From positions 62,001 through 126,000 of the forward strand of contig NZ_LAQL01000009.1 of assembly GCF_001026905.1 (NCBI RefSeq): DNA of 64,000 nucleotides, in the 5' to 3' direction. Positions 8,340 to 17,757 of this stretch are shown here, piece after piece. The DNA is from Kiloniella spongiae. GTDB lineage: Bacteria > Pseudomonadota > Alphaproteobacteria > Kiloniellales > Kiloniellaceae. Under the pieces are notes generated by a model, which made no database searches, was not told the origin of the DNA, and saw nothing but the letters and a program-made list of their open reading frames with translations. Position 1 is the stretch's first letter. Each line of letters begins with the position of its first letter. Both the position numbers and the translations under genes were made by a program.

Positions 8340-9722
8340 TTAGAGAATTTTTTCTGCAACATTAGCAATCGCATCTCTGGCTGCTTCAATAATAATATCA
8401 GCCTCGTCTTTAGTCATGCAAAGCGGCGGGGCAAAACCGAGAATATCACCTTGAGGCATCGCCCGACCAATTACCTTGCTGCGTTCCAGTAAAGCAGTCG
8501 CAATTTGTGGCCCAACCTTATCTGCCGGATCAAAGAAGGTACGATCATCTCGATCTTTGACAAATTCAATAGCCGAGAGAATACCTTCCCCCCTGACGTC
8601 GCCAACAATAGAGATATCAGACAGAGCACTCTTTAAACCTTCGTTGAAGTAAGCGCCCATTTCGCGTGCGTTACTCACCAGATTCATTTCATCAATCAGC
8701 TTTAAGTTTGCCACACCCGCTGCAGCTCCAATCGGGTGTGCTGAATAGGTCCAACCATGACCAATCGGTCCCAGTTTATCTGTACCTTCTTCGAGAATCT
8801 TCCAGACCTTTTTAGATACAATTGAGCCAGACAAAGGCGCATAGGCTGAGGTCAACCCCTTGGCAATTGTAATAATATCCGGCTCTATATCATAATGATC
8901 TGATCCAAACATTGACCCCAGACGGCCAAAGCCAGTTACAACCTCATCTGCAATCAACAGAATATCGTGTTTCTTCAAGACGGCCTGAATAGCCTTCCAA
9001 TACCCCGTAGGCGGCGGCACAATGCCACCCGTCCCAAGAACAGGCTCACCGATAAAGGCCGCTATTGTATCAGCCCCTTCTCGGGCAATTAGCTCATCAA
9101 GACTATCAACACATTGCTGCACAAACTCAGCTTCTGTCTGATCTACATTTTCGCGACGAAAATAATAAGGCGCATCCGTGTGAACGACTTGCGACAAAGG
9201 CAGATCAAATTTGTTATGAAATAACTCAAGCCCGGTTAGAGACCCCGTCATCAGGCCTGAGCCATGATACCCACGCCACCTTGAAATGATTTTCTTTTTC
9301 TTCGGACGGTCCAACACGTTGTTATAGTACCAAACCAACTTGATATTTGTTTCGTTTGCATCAGATCCTGACAGACCAAAATATACTTTCGACATATTGG
9401 TCGGTGCCCGATCCAAAATCATCTTTGCCAGCGTAATTGACGCTTCAGTCCCATGCCCGACGTAGGAATGGTAATAGGCAAGCTCTTTGGCCTGTGCCGC
9501 AATTGCATCCGCAACTTCCTGTCGCCCATATCCAATGTTCACGCAGTAAAGTCCGGCAAAAGCATCCAGAGTTTTATTGCCATCACGGTCTTCAATATAA
9601 AGGCCTTCCCCACCAGAAATCACTCGATTTTGGAGATCCCCACGGGCGAATTGAGCCAAATGTGTTGAAGGATGAAAAAAATTATCCCGATCCCATTCGG
9701 CCAATTGATCATTTCTAAGCAT
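8340..9722 (-). CDS. doeD: Class III aminotransferase, DoeD-like (diaminobutyrate transaminase)
   Basis: 460 residues from the ATG at 9722, chosen because TTTAAGGAAAG precedes it. Motifs: VYFGLSGSDANETNIKLVWY, WRGYHGSGLM, LLIADEVVTGFGRLG (PLP Asp) and the Schiff-base Lys in TIAKGLTSAYAPL, all typical of the omega-amino acid:pyruvate group. It is the last gene of a cluster in the order doeA-(B)-doeX-doeC-doeD, in which DoeD transaminates L-2,4-diaminobutyrate to aspartate semialdehyde. Function is inferred mainly from that context; by sequence alone a putrescine or GABA transaminase would be equally possible. The specific symbol is therefore tentative. Confidence 0.78.
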   Translation of the reverse strand: MLRNDQLAEWDRDNFFHPSTHLAQFARGDLQNRVISGGEGLYIEDRDGNKTLDAFAGLYCVNIGYGRQEVADAIAAQAKELAYYHSYVGHGTEASITLAKMILDRAPTNMSKVYFGLSGSDANETNIKLVWYYNNVLDRPKKKKIISRWRGYHGSGLMTGSLTGLELFHNKFDLPLSQVVHTDAPYYFRRENVDQTEAEFVQQCVDSLDELIAREGADTIAAFIGEPVLGTGGIVPPPTGYWKAIQAVLKKHDILLIADEVVTGFGRLGSMFGSDHYDIEPDIITIAKGLTSAYAPLSGSIVSKKVWKILEEGTDKLGPIGHGWTYSAHPIGAAAGVANLKLIDEMNLVSNAREMGAYFNEGLKSALSDISIVGDVRGEGILSAIEFVKDRDDRTFFDPADKVGPQIATALLERSKVIGRAMPQGDILGFAPPLCMTKDEADIIIEAARDAIANVAEKIL

Positions 9723-9806
9723 ATTACTTTCCTTAAATTTTCTAACCTCAAGCATTCAGGTCTTGAGCATTTAGCTTTTAATTACAGCTGCACATTTTTG
9801 TCGCCG

Positions 9807-11333
9807 TTAAGCGTAGTTACGACAGACGTATTTGATCTCTGTAAAGGCTTCCAAGCCTTGACGCGCGCCTTCGCGCCCCAAACCTGATTGTTTCATTCCA
9901 CCAAAAGGAATGGGAGCCCCTGTTACCTTTGTTCGGTTAATGGCAACCATGCCGTATTGCAGGTCTCGGCTTGCTCGATAAATTTTCTTCGGGTCCTGAC
10001 TATGAACATAGGCAACCAATCCGTAATCACTTTCATTGGCCCGTGCGATAATATCTTCATCAGCCTCAAAAGCAGTCAAACAGGCAACAGGTCCAAAAGT
10101 CTCTTCACGATTGATAAGCGCATCGACGGGAACATCCCCCAACACAGTTGGTTGATAAAATAGAGTACCTAGAGCATCTCTTTTTCCACCACATAAAAGC
10201 TTTGCACCCTTTGCCAATGCGTCCGAAACATGCGCTTCTTGTTTTAAGACAGCATTTTCGTTCATGAGTGGCCCAATATCCGGGTCATCCAGCCCTCGAC
10301 CAAGGCTCAACCCCCGCACCTTCTCAACAAATTTTCGGGAAAATTCTTGATAGATACTCTGTTCAATGAAAATTCTGTTCGCAGCCAGACAGTCTTGTCC
10401 CGACGTCGCAAACTTAGCCGCTATGGCCGATGAAACCGCATGATCGAGATCTGCATCCCCGTAAACAACAAACGGAGCATGCCCACCGAGTTCCAATACT
10501 AGTTGCTTGATAGAAGGTGCCGACTGCTGATAAATCAAACGCCCAACTTCTGTGGACCCGGTAAAGGAAACTACCTGTACCCGCTCATCAGATGTCCATT
10601 GCGGGACAACTTCCCCAGGCTCCCCTGTCACCACATTAAAAACGCCAGCCGGAATACCTGCGCGCTCTGCAAGCTCAGCCAAGGCTGTCGCGGAAAAGGG
10701 TGTTTCTTTTGATGGATGAATAACGCAGGAGCAACCTGCCGCCAACGCAGCTGCAGCCTTACGTGTAATCATAGCACAAGGGAAATTCCACGGTGTGATC
10801 AGTGCAGCAACACCGGCAGGTTCCCGCCAGACTTCAACTTCACCCCCAACCATATGAGACGTTACATTCTCAATATTCGGACGCTTAGCTTCCTCGGCAT
10901 AAAACTCTATAAAATCAGCCGCGTAGTCAATTTCCCCGCGAGCCTCAGAAATTGGCTTGCCCTGTTCAGCTGTCATGATCAGCGCAAGATCTTCCCGGTT
11001 TTCATGCAGCAACTCAAACCAACTCCGTAAAATAACTGATCGATCCTGTGGCAACAGAGCGGCCCACTTTCCAAAAGCTTTCTGCGCAGCATCAACTGCA
11101 CCGTTACTCTCGCTTCCATTCATTCTCGGTACAGTACCAATCACCTCCTGATTAGCCGGATCGCGCACAAGAATGCTCTCGCCCGATAAGGTATCAGACC
11201 ATTGACCATCAATATAACTGAACTGTTTGAATAACCGCGGATCATTTAAGGAGGTGAGAGACAGCGACTTCTTCTTGCCGCCTATCGCGTCTGTATCTTT
11301 CTGCGCTTGCTTGCTCATCAGGAGATCACCCAT
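9807..11333 (-). CDS. doeC: NAD(P)-dependent semialdehyde dehydrogenase, DoeC/GabD-like
   Basis: 508 residues of the aldehyde dehydrogenase superfamily, closest by eye to succinate-semialdehyde dehydrogenase GabD. Visible catalytic features: PWNFPCAMITRKAAAALAAG (cofactor and Asn), FTGSTEVGR, the general-base Glu in LELGGHAPF, and nucleophile Cys315 in SGQDCLAANR. In ectoine catabolism the corresponding enzyme (DoeC, or Ssd in Ruegeria-type clusters) oxidises aspartate beta-semialdehyde to aspartate. The gap to the downstream transaminase is 84 bases. An ATG five codons in (11318) is an alternative start; neither has a strong ribosome site. A housekeeping GabD role cannot be excluded. Confidence 0.82.
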   Translation of the reverse strand: MGDLLMSKQAQKDTDAIGGKKKSLSLTSLNDPRLFKQFSYIDGQWSDTLSGESILVRDPANQEVIGTVPRMNGSESNGAVDAAQKAFGKWAALLPQDRSVILRSWFELLHENREDLALIMTAEQGKPISEARGEIDYAADFIEFYAEEAKRPNIENVTSHMVGGEVEVWREPAGVAALITPWNFPCAMITRKAAAALAAGCSCVIHPSKETPFSATALAELAERAGIPAGVFNVVTGEPGEVVPQWTSDERVQVVSFTGSTEVGRLIYQQSAPSIKQLVLELGGHAPFVVYGDADLDHAVSSAIAAKFATSGQDCLAANRIFIEQSIYQEFSRKFVEKVRGLSLGRGLDDPDIGPLMNENAVLKQEAHVSDALAKGAKLLCGGKRDALGTLFYQPTVLGDVPVDALINREETFGPVACLTAFEADEDIIARANESDYGLVAYVHSQDPKKIYRASRDLQYGMVAINRTKVTGAPIPFGGMKQSGLGREGARQGLEAFTEIKYVCRNYA

Positions 11334-11449
11334 TTGGCTGTGTTAATATCACAGCCTCATCATGTCGGATCTCAAGGAAAAAGTGCGTCTAAAGAAAAGG
11401 TAAAAAGAAGAAGAGCTTTCGCCTATAACGCCAAAATTAGATGTTTCGT

Positions 11450-11956
11450 CTACGCGCTCGACGATTGTTCCTGAACCAGCAAATCAATCGGCAGGGCATT
11501 TGTCTGCTTTACAGGCTTTGTCACCACATAGGTAAAGTAGCGTTTCAAGCCAACTTTGGCCGCGAGCAAATGATCGACAAAACGCTGGTATCCATCAACG
11601 TCCCTGACCACGATTTTGAGAATATAATCAAGGCCACCACCAACAGCCCAGCATTCCTGTATTTCCGGGTAATCTTGCACGGCTTTTTCAAATCGGTCGA
11701 AGTCTTCTGTTTGGTGGCTATCAAGCTCTGCTTCCATAAACACAAATGACAACGGCGCAAAAACTTTGACCGACAGTCGTGCTTCGTAAGATTCAATAAC
11801 GCCAGCCTTTTCCAACCGCTGCAGTCGTCCCCAGCAAGGCGTCGGGGACAAATTAACACGCTCAGCAAGAGCCGCCTTTGTGATACGCCCTTCGGTTTGC
11901 AGTATCTTCAGAATTGCAATATCGCGATCATCAAGACGAAGGCCAGCAGCGAACAT
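11450..11956 (-). CDS. doeX: Lrp/AsnC family regulator, DoeX-like
   Basis: 168 residues. The N-terminal winged HTH (LDDRDIAILKILQTEGRIT, then LAERVNLSPTPCWGRLQRLE) is followed by a RAM ligand-binding domain (CWAVGGGLDYILKIVVRDVD). Lrp-type regulators form octamers and respond to small amino-acid-like ligands. Lying between the predicted deacetylase and the semialdehyde dehydrogenase, it occupies the position of DoeX/AsnC in ectoine degradation clusters, where the likely ligand is a pathway intermediate such as N-acetyl-diaminobutyrate. It probably controls this operon and itself. Confidence 0.88.
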   Translation of the reverse strand: MFAAGLRLDDRDIAILKILQTEGRITKAALAERVNLSPTPCWGRLQRLEKAGVIESYEARLSVKVFAPLSFVFMEAELDSHQTEDFDRFEKAVQDYPEIQECWAVGGGLDYILKIVVRDVDGYQRFVDHLLAAKVGLKRYFTYVVTKPVKQTNALPIDLLVQEQSSSA

Positions 11957-11995
11957 TCGTATCCCTTACTTTCTCATTCTATAAATTGGCTTCTC

Positions 11996-13159
11996 TTATT
12001 GAGACTGGTATCTCGCCAGATCATGCAAGAAAGAGAGACAGCGCTCAAGCTCTGAAATTTCGATAAACTCATCAGGCTTGTGTGCTTGATCAATTGATCC
12101 CGGCCCAAAAACAACGGTGGATAGCCCTACACGCTCAAAATAACCAGCATCTGTTCCAAAGGAAACAACTCCGCGTGTATTACTACCCGTTAATTTCCGG
12201 ATCAGTGTAACCGCCGGGGAATCATCACTCGCATCCAGGCTTGGCATATTCGCATCAAGAATTGTAACGATATTCGCTTCGGATGATACACGTCGCATTT
12301 CTGGCAACAACACATTATCTGAAAAATCGAGGATCTCCTGAAAAATAGCCTGCCCATTATCACCCGGAATTGGTCTTATTTCCCAAACCATCTCACAACT
12401 GCCTGCCGTAATATTGCTTGCAGCACCACCGTCAATTCGACCCACATTACATGTCGTATAAGGCGGATCATAAGGAGAGCCAATCTTTGGTTCTGCTGCC
12501 AAACATGCGCCAACCTCCAAAATTTTTCCGATAAAACGAGACGCAAATTCGATCGCATTCACCCCTTTGTCCGGTTGAGAAGAATGCACTTCAAACCCGG
12601 TAAAGCGCGTTGTGATTTCCATTCCGGCTTTGTGCCCTGTAACAAGCCCCATGTTTGTGGGTTCGCCAACAATCATCACATCAGGTTTGAAGTTTTTAGA
12701 AACGATATCGTCCGCGAGAACAGGTGCGCCAAAGCCACCTATCTCTTCATCATAACAGAAAGAAACATGAATAGGGCGTTGAAGCTCTGCGCGCTGAAAC
12801 TCCGGAACCATCGCGAGCGCACAGGCAAGAAAACCTTTCATATCAACAGTACCGCGTCCATACAGTCGATTATTTCGCTCTGTAAGTACAAAGGGATCTG
12901 TTGTCCATGCCTGCCCTTTCACCGGCACAACGTCAGTATGGCCGTTCAGAGCAACGCCCCCTTCAACAGCCGGGCCGATTGTGGCATAGAGATTGGCTTT
13001 CTTTTTTGTCTCGTCATAAGACAGGGATGATGAGACCCCGTGCCTTTTCAGGTACTCTTCGATATAGGCAATCATATCAAGATTGGATTGTCCTGACAGA
13101 CTTTGAAAGGAAACCAGTTTTTCCAATATCTCTTTGGTCGAAGCCAGCAAGTTCGTCAT
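11996..13159 (-). CDS. M20 family deacetylase, ArgE-like, in the doeB position
   Basis: 387 residues of the M20/ArgE amidohydrolase family, most like acetylornithine deacetylase. Di-zinc ligands are visible: His74 and Asp76 in ALNGHTDVVP, Asp106 in GRGTVDMKG, the catalytic Glu138/139 in CYDEEIGG, Glu166 in VGEPTN, and a C-terminal His in QAHKPDEF. The start codon overlaps the stop of the ectoine hydrolase gene by four bases, implying translational coupling. In ectoine degradation the next step is deacetylation of N-alpha-acetyl-L-2,4-diaminobutyrate, a one-carbon-shorter homologue of acetylornithine, normally done by DoeB/EutE of the unrelated AstE/AspA family. I infer that this M20 enzyme does that step here. 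A plain ArgE role in arginine synthesis is the alternative. Confidence 0.85.
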   Translation of the reverse strand: MTNLLASTKEILEKLVSFQSLSGQSNLDMIAYIEEYLKRHGVSSSLSYDETKKKANLYATIGPAVEGGVALNGHTDVVPVKGQAWTTDPFVLTERNNRLYGRGTVDMKGFLACALAMVPEFQRAELQRPIHVSFCYDEEIGGFGAPVLADDIVSKNFKPDVMIVGEPTNMGLVTGHKAGMEITTRFTGFEVHSSQPDKGVNAIEFASRFIGKILEVGACLAAEPKIGSPYDPPYTTCNVGRIDGGAASNITAGSCEMVWEIRPIPGDNGQAIFQEILDFSDNVLLPEMRRVSSEANIVTILDANMPSLDASDDSPAVTLIRKLTGSNTRGVVSFGTDAGYFERVGLSTVVFGPGSIDQAHKPDEFIEISELERCLSFLHDLARYQSQ

Positions 13160-14349
13160 GAAATCACAACTAATTCGCGCGGAACAGAAGATAACAACTC
13201 CGGCCCATTCGCACCGATTGCAAGGCTTTCCGTTATCTCAAGCCCCCAATCATCCAACCAAAGTCCGGTCATAAAATGGAACGTCATTCCCTCTTTCATA
13301 ACGGTTTTATCCCCTTTACGAAGGCTCATGGTATGCTCGCCCCAATCAGGGGGATAGGAAAGTCCGATGGAATAGCCTGTACGGCTGTCTTTGATAATCC
13401 CATGTTTTTCCAAAACATCGAAAAAAGCAATCGCAATATCTTCGCAGTAGTTACCAGCTTTGGCCTTTTCCAAGCCCGCTTCCATCCCTTCAAGAACGGC
13501 CTTTTCGCTATCCAGAAACTTTTGATCCGGCTTTCCTAGAAAGACCGTACGCGACAATGGACAATGATAACGCTTATAAACGCCCGCTATCTCAAAAAAA
13601 GTCCCCTCACCCGATTGCATCGGCTTATCATTCCACGTTAGATGAGATGCAGAGGCGTCGGCCCCGGAAGGCAAAAGCGGCACAATGGCCGGATAATCCC
13701 CACCGTATTCCGGAATGCCACGCAATCCCGCATCGTAAATTTCCGCAACCAACTCATGTTTCCGTAATCCTGGATGAATTGTTTCCCTGATACGCTGATG
13801 CATCACTTCAACAATCTTCCCGGCTTTACGCATATAAGACAGCTCTTGTTCAGATTTCACAGATCGTTGCCAATGAACAAGATTTTTACAGTCCTTAAAA
13901 TTGGCATTCGGGAGATTCCGCACCAAAGACGCATAGGCCGCTGCCGTGAAATAGTAGTTATCCATTTCAACACCGATAGAATGACTGCTCAGCCCCTTGC
14001 TTTCCAATATTTCGCATAGAAAATCCATGGGATGGCGATCATCGGACTGAACATAATGATCCGGGTATTCAATGATATTCTCGTGGGATAGGTAGGTTGT
14101 ACGCTTTGCCCCATTCGCATCAATTCCCCGACCAAACCAGATCGGTTCGCTCTCAAGCGTGACAATAACGCATTGATGAACATAAAAAGACCAACCGTCA
14201 TAGCCAGTCAACCAAGCCATGTTCGCAGGATCGGTGATCAGCAAACTATCGAGATCGGCCTGTTGCATTGCCTTGCGGGTTTTAAACAAACGCGCTGCGT
14301 ATTCTTCGCGGGTAAAGTTCAACTCAACTGTATCTGGGGAAATCACCAT
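13156..14349 (-). CDS. doeA: Ectoine hydrolase (M24 family), DoeA/EutD
   Basis: About 397 residues of the M24 creatinase/prolidase fold. Long stretches match what I recall of ectoine hydrolases: MAWLTGYDGWSFYVHQCVIV, IWFGRGIDANGAKRT, YPDHYVQSDDRHPMDFLCE, GEGTFFEIAGVYKRYHCPLS and TFHFMTGLWLDDWG. The enzyme opens the ectoine ring to N-acetyl-diaminobutyrate. I start at the ATG at 14349, seven bases after AGG; an ATG five codons upstream has no ribosome site. It heads the doeA-M20-doeX-doeC-doeD run. The eutABC genes that accompany 5-hydroxyectoine use in other bacteria are not in the window. Confidence 0.92.
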   Translation of the reverse strand: MVISPDTVELNFTREEYAARLFKTRKAMQQADLDSLLITDPANMAWLTGYDGWSFYVHQCVIVTLESEPIWFGRGIDANGAKRTTYLSHENIIEYPDHYVQSDDRHPMDFLCEILESKGLSSHSIGVEMDNYYFTAAAYASLVRNLPNANFKDCKNLVHWQRSVKSEQELSYMRKAGKIVEVMHQRIRETIHPGLRKHELVAEIYDAGLRGIPEYGGDYPAIVPLLPSGADASASHLTWNDKPMQSGEGTFFEIAGVYKRYHCPLSRTVFLGKPDQKFLDSEKAVLEGMEAGLEKAKAGNYCEDIAIAFFDVLEKHGIIKDSRTGYSIGLSYPPDWGEHTMSLRKGDKTVMKEGMTFHFMTGLWLDDWGLEITESLAIGANGPELLSSVPRELVVIS

Positions 14350-14564
14350 CTCAACACCTGTCATAAAAAGAGGATAGCAACGGAAACGAATTCCTCGAAG
14401 TTTTCATCAGAAGTTTTCACGAAAAGGTTTCGAGAGAATTTTCAAAAACATTTCTGCGCCATCGTCGCACATAACGCCCGGATATTTCATCTAAAGAGAA
14501 GTCCAAAAAGAGAAAAATCTTCGCCAGATCTGCTTGAAACAACCAAATTCTTACCCGCCCCGCT
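14350..14564 (-). promoter_or_regulatory. Upstream region of the ectoine-degradation operon
   Basis: About 215 bases without a gene between doeA and the oxidoreductase gene, both on the minus strand. By position it should carry the doe promoter and an operator for the Lrp-type regulator. No clear terminator or sigma-70 boxes stand out. Confidence 0.35.
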
Positions 14565-15530
14565 TTAGACAGTCAAAACCACCTTCCCCGTGGTTTCTCT
14601 GTTTTGTAGCGCCTGCATAGCATCAGGCAATTGCGCAAGAGAAAAACGCGTATCGACCACTGGATTCAGAAGACCCTTTTCCAGCATGACAAACATCTTA
14701 TCCATCATATTCTTAATCAGTGCCGCATCATGATCATGATGCCAATAGACGCCTTTGGCTGATGCTCTTTTGAGCATCAAACGGTTAGCCGGAATTTCAG
14801 TTATGGTTCCTGAAGCAAATCCCACAATCAGAATAACGCCGTTGCGAGCAAGACATCGCAAGCTTTTTAAACCGATTTCGCCCCCGACAGGATCATAGAT
14901 AACGTCAGCACCAACCCCATTTGTCGCATCCTTGACCAACTGAACCCAGCTTTCATCACTGTAATTGATACAAATATCCGCACCATGCTCTTTGGCAAGA
15001 TCCAGCTTCTGTTCATTACTCGCCGTCGCAATAACCCGCGCACCAATAGCCTTGGCAATTTCCACAGCCGCTAGACCAACGCCTCCCGCCGCAGCATGCA
15101 CCAAGACAGTCTGATCAGGACGTAAGTGAGTGCTGTCGAAAAAAGCAACCATAGAGGTCGTATAGGTAACTGGCAGCGCCGCCGCCAGTTCAAAGGAAAT
15201 ATTATCGGGAATAGCAAAAGCGGTCTCACAGGGAACTAGCGCCTGTTCCGCAAAGCCCCCCCAGGGAATTTTACTGGCAACACGATCACCGGGCTTCCAC
15301 TGACTTTCCGGGGGTGCCGAAAGGACCGTTCCCGCAATTTCCTGCCCCGGCGTAAAAGGCCTTACAGGGCGGGCCTGATACTTATCTTCCGACATCAAAA
15401 GGTCTGAAAAATTGAGCGCAGCAGCTTTAACATCAACAACAAGGTGCTGACCGTCCCGAGATCCTAAATCCAGATCAACAAATTCAAGCCCATCCACACC
15501 AAGTTCTTTTGATGAACGCCAGCTATGCAT
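14565..15530 (-). CDS. NADPH:quinone oxidoreductase-like MDR protein
   Basis: 321 residues of the zinc-independent medium-chain dehydrogenase/reductase family. Features: N-terminal GroES-like domain (AAALNFSDLLM, FTPGQEIAGTVL, PGDRVASKIPWGG), the cofactor loop VHAAAGGVGLAAVEIAKAIGA, and a Qor-like C-terminus (GLLNPVVDTRFSL, ETTGKVVLTV). The ATG at 15530 gives the usual short lead-in to the first strand; a longer reading would run through the tandem repeats just upstream, which is unlikely. It is cytosolic and probably reduces a quinone or enoyl compound; the true substrate is unknown. Same strand as the doe cluster but 215 bases away, so a pathway link is uncertain. Confidence 0.87.
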   Translation of the reverse strand: MHSWRSSKELGVDGLEFVDLDLGSRDGQHLVVDVKAAALNFSDLLMSEDKYQARPVRPFTPGQEIAGTVLSAPPESQWKPGDRVASKIPWGGFAEQALVPCETAFAIPDNISFELAAALPVTYTTSMVAFFDSTHLRPDQTVLVHAAAGGVGLAAVEIAKAIGARVIATASNEQKLDLAKEHGADICINYSDESWVQLVKDATNGVGADVIYDPVGGEIGLKSLRCLARNGVILIVGFASGTITEIPANRLMLKRASAKGVYWHHDHDAALIKNMMDKMFVMLEKGLLNPVVDTRFSLAQLPDAMQALQNRETTGKVVLTV

Positions 15531-15540
15531 TTTCAACATT

Positions 15541-15597
15541 CTCCAATGACAACATTTGGCTCCAATGACAACATTTGGCTCCAATAACAACATTTCG
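15541..15597. repeat. Three tandem 19-bp repeats upstream of the oxidoreductase gene
   Basis: CTCCAATGACAACATTTGG occurs at 15541 and 15560 and again, with two changes, at 15579. The array ends 11 bases from the oxidoreductase start codon. Nineteen bases is close to two DNA turns, so the copies would face the same side of the helix, as in a multi-site operator; slippage-derived duplication is the simple alternative. Confidence 0.85.
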
Positions 15598-15798
15598 AAC
15601 GAGAGATTGGCACAAAAAAAACAAACCGGATAGAGCGTAGATTATAAAGACAAAATAATACTCTTTTGCGCTCTTCTATGAATTAAATGGCGTAGAGGTT
15701 ATCCAGTTCGCAATACACGCTCAATTTATTAACTTTCAATTATATTTATTGATCTATCCTCAATCATAGATAGGCGGAAAATTGAGGAAAACAATGTA

Positions 15799-17757
15799 AT
15801 GGGGTTCTCAGAAGTATCTAACCATCAAGGTAGTTCAAATTACCTGCAAGCGCCTCTTTCTCCTCTGTGCAGGAAAATAACCGCCTGGGTTTTTGCCTCG
15901 ATTGTCACTATCGAAATCATTATTCTATTTTTCTCGTACCAAAGTCAGGAAAAAAAGCTCTTAGCTGCCTTGGAACACACGGGACACATCGCAGTTACAT
16001 CGGCGTTCTCAAGTGATCATCACCTGCATGGTGTGAAAGATACAACCGATCCTGTTGAAATTTTCGGGTTAAATGACATTATTGGGGTCACTGTCTTTGA
16101 AAATCACAAAGAAGTCCTTTCTGCGGGACAAAGGCCTGTCATTCCCTCGGAACACATAAAAGAAAACGATGTATTTCGCCATGAAACAGAAGAAACCTCT
16201 TCATATAACTTTGGATGGAAAGTAGGTAAAGGACATCATGGCTCCCAAATAGTTTACATCAGAATGAACACCCAAGCTGTAACAAAAGAATTAGACGCCT
16301 TTGTGTTAAGAATATTCGGGCTGGTTCTGATTATCTCTCTTTTTGTCACTTCGATGACAATGTTCGTTCTTTGGATCTTTGTTCTCCGCCCCATACTAAA
16401 TCTTAGAAGTATGTGTCATGCCCCCTATAGCTCAAATTGTATAAATAACCTTCCTGTCCGACAACTGGAACGCAACGACGAAATGGGTGATCTTTTCCGC
16501 TCATTTAAAGCAATGACCCTGGATATACAGCAAGCTGCAAGAGCTTCACGTAATGTTCAAAACCTTCTAGAAGAACAAATTATTCAACGAACCGCAGAGC
16601 TGGAGCAACTTAATCAAAAATTAAGCCAACAAGTTAAAACAACACAACAATCAGAATCACGTTTTCGGATGTACGCCCAAAGTGCTGCAGACTGGTATTG
16701 GGAAATGGATGCCGACTTAAGGTTTTCATTTCTTTCAGAACGATTTCAGAACGTAACGGGTGTATCGCCCGAATTACTTTTAGGAAAAACCCGCCAAGAA
16801 ACAGGTATCCCTGATGTCGACCCGGATCTCTGGGAAAAGCATCTTCAGTGCCTGAAAGAACACAAACCATTTCGAAATTTTATTTACCCCAGAGCCAAAG
16901 ATACCGGACAAACAGCTTGGCTTTCTATAAACGGAGAGCCCGTTTTTGACGATAATGGCGTTTTCCATGGTTATCAGGGGACTGGTGTAAATATAACAGA
17001 GAGAAAAGAAGCAGAAGAACGCACTGAAAAAGCAAGTAAAGCCAAATCAGAATTTCTATCATCCATGAGCCATGAACTGAGAACCCCCCTGAATTCAATT
17101 CTTGGTTTTAGCCAACTGATTGATGACGACGAGACCCCATTAAACGATGAGCAAAAATTATGTATTTCAAACATAACAAAAGCCGGAAATCATCTTCTCG
17201 AACTGATAAATCAAATTCTTGATCTATCCAAAATAGAGGCTGGCTCGGTTACATTTAACCCTGAACATTTTTACCCAAGAGAGGTATTCAAAGAGTGCTT
17301 GGAGATGTTCAGAGGCAAAGCAGGGGAACGTTCCATAACCATGCGCGGGATACAGGAATCAGACAAAGGCATCCTCCTAGATCGTTTCAGATTCAAACAA
17401 ATCGTAATCAACTTTCTCTCCAATGCGATCAAATATGCACCCGAAGGCAGCGATGTTGTCTTTGGTTGTCAGGATCTGCCTGAAGACAGAATTTATATTT
17501 ATGTTACCGATAGTGGTCCCGGTGTACCGGAAAGTATGATCCCGGAGCTTTTTACACCTTTCGAAAGGCTCCATCACAAAGGCTCTGAAATTGAAGGAAC
17601 CGGCATTGGCCTCGCAATTTCAAAAAAGCTGGCTGTAGAAATGGGCGGAATCATTGGATACCACAACAAAGAGAAGAACAATTCAACTTTCTGGCTGGAG
17701 TTCCCGACATCCTCGGTTCCTTCCAATTCTGAAGAAGTTTCCATACAACATGCCTGA
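15799..17757 (+). CDS. Membrane PAS/HAMP sensor histidine kinase
   Basis: 652 residues. Order: cytoplasmic N-terminus, membrane helix near 29-51, a periplasmic sensor region of about 120 residues, a second helix near 172-200, HAMP-like linker, coiled coil (about 250-285), PAS domain (about 285-405, with WYWEMDADLRFSFLS and a PAC-like GYQGTGVNITERK), HisKA with phospho-acceptor His425 in MSHELRTPLNSILGFSQL, and HATPase_c (NFLSNAIKYAPEGS, DSGPGVPESM, GTGIGLAISKKL). The signal is unknown. Its last bases overlap the start of the receiver-kinase gene, so the two proteins very likely form one signalling system. No DNA-binding response regulator is nearby. Confidence 0.92.
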   Translation: MGFSEVSNHQGSSNYLQAPLSPLCRKITAWVFASIVTIEIIILFFSYQSQEKKLLAALEHTGHIAVTSAFSSDHHLHGVKDTTDPVEIFGLNDIIGVTVFENHKEVLSAGQRPVIPSEHIKENDVFRHETEETSSYNFGWKVGKGHHGSQIVYIRMNTQAVTKELDAFVLRIFGLVLIISLFVTSMTMFVLWIFVLRPILNLRSMCHAPYSSNCINNLPVRQLERNDEMGDLFRSFKAMTLDIQQAARASRNVQNLLEEQIIQRTAELEQLNQKLSQQVKTTQQSESRFRMYAQSAADWYWEMDADLRFSFLSERFQNVTGVSPELLLGKTRQETGIPDVDPDLWEKHLQCLKEHKPFRNFIYPRAKDTGQTAWLSINGEPVFDDNGVFHGYQGTGVNITERKEAEERTEKASKAKSEFLSSMSHELRTPLNSILGFSQLIDDDETPLNDEQKLCISNITKAGNHLLELINQILDLSKIEAGSVTFNPEHFYPREVFKECLEMFRGKAGERSITMRGIQESDKGILLDRFRFKQIVINFLSNAIKYAPEGSDVVFGCQDLPEDRIYIYVTDSGPGVPESMIPELFTPFERLHHKGSEIEGTGIGLAISKKLAVEMGGIIGYHNKEKNNSTFWLEFPTSSVPSNSEEVSIQHA

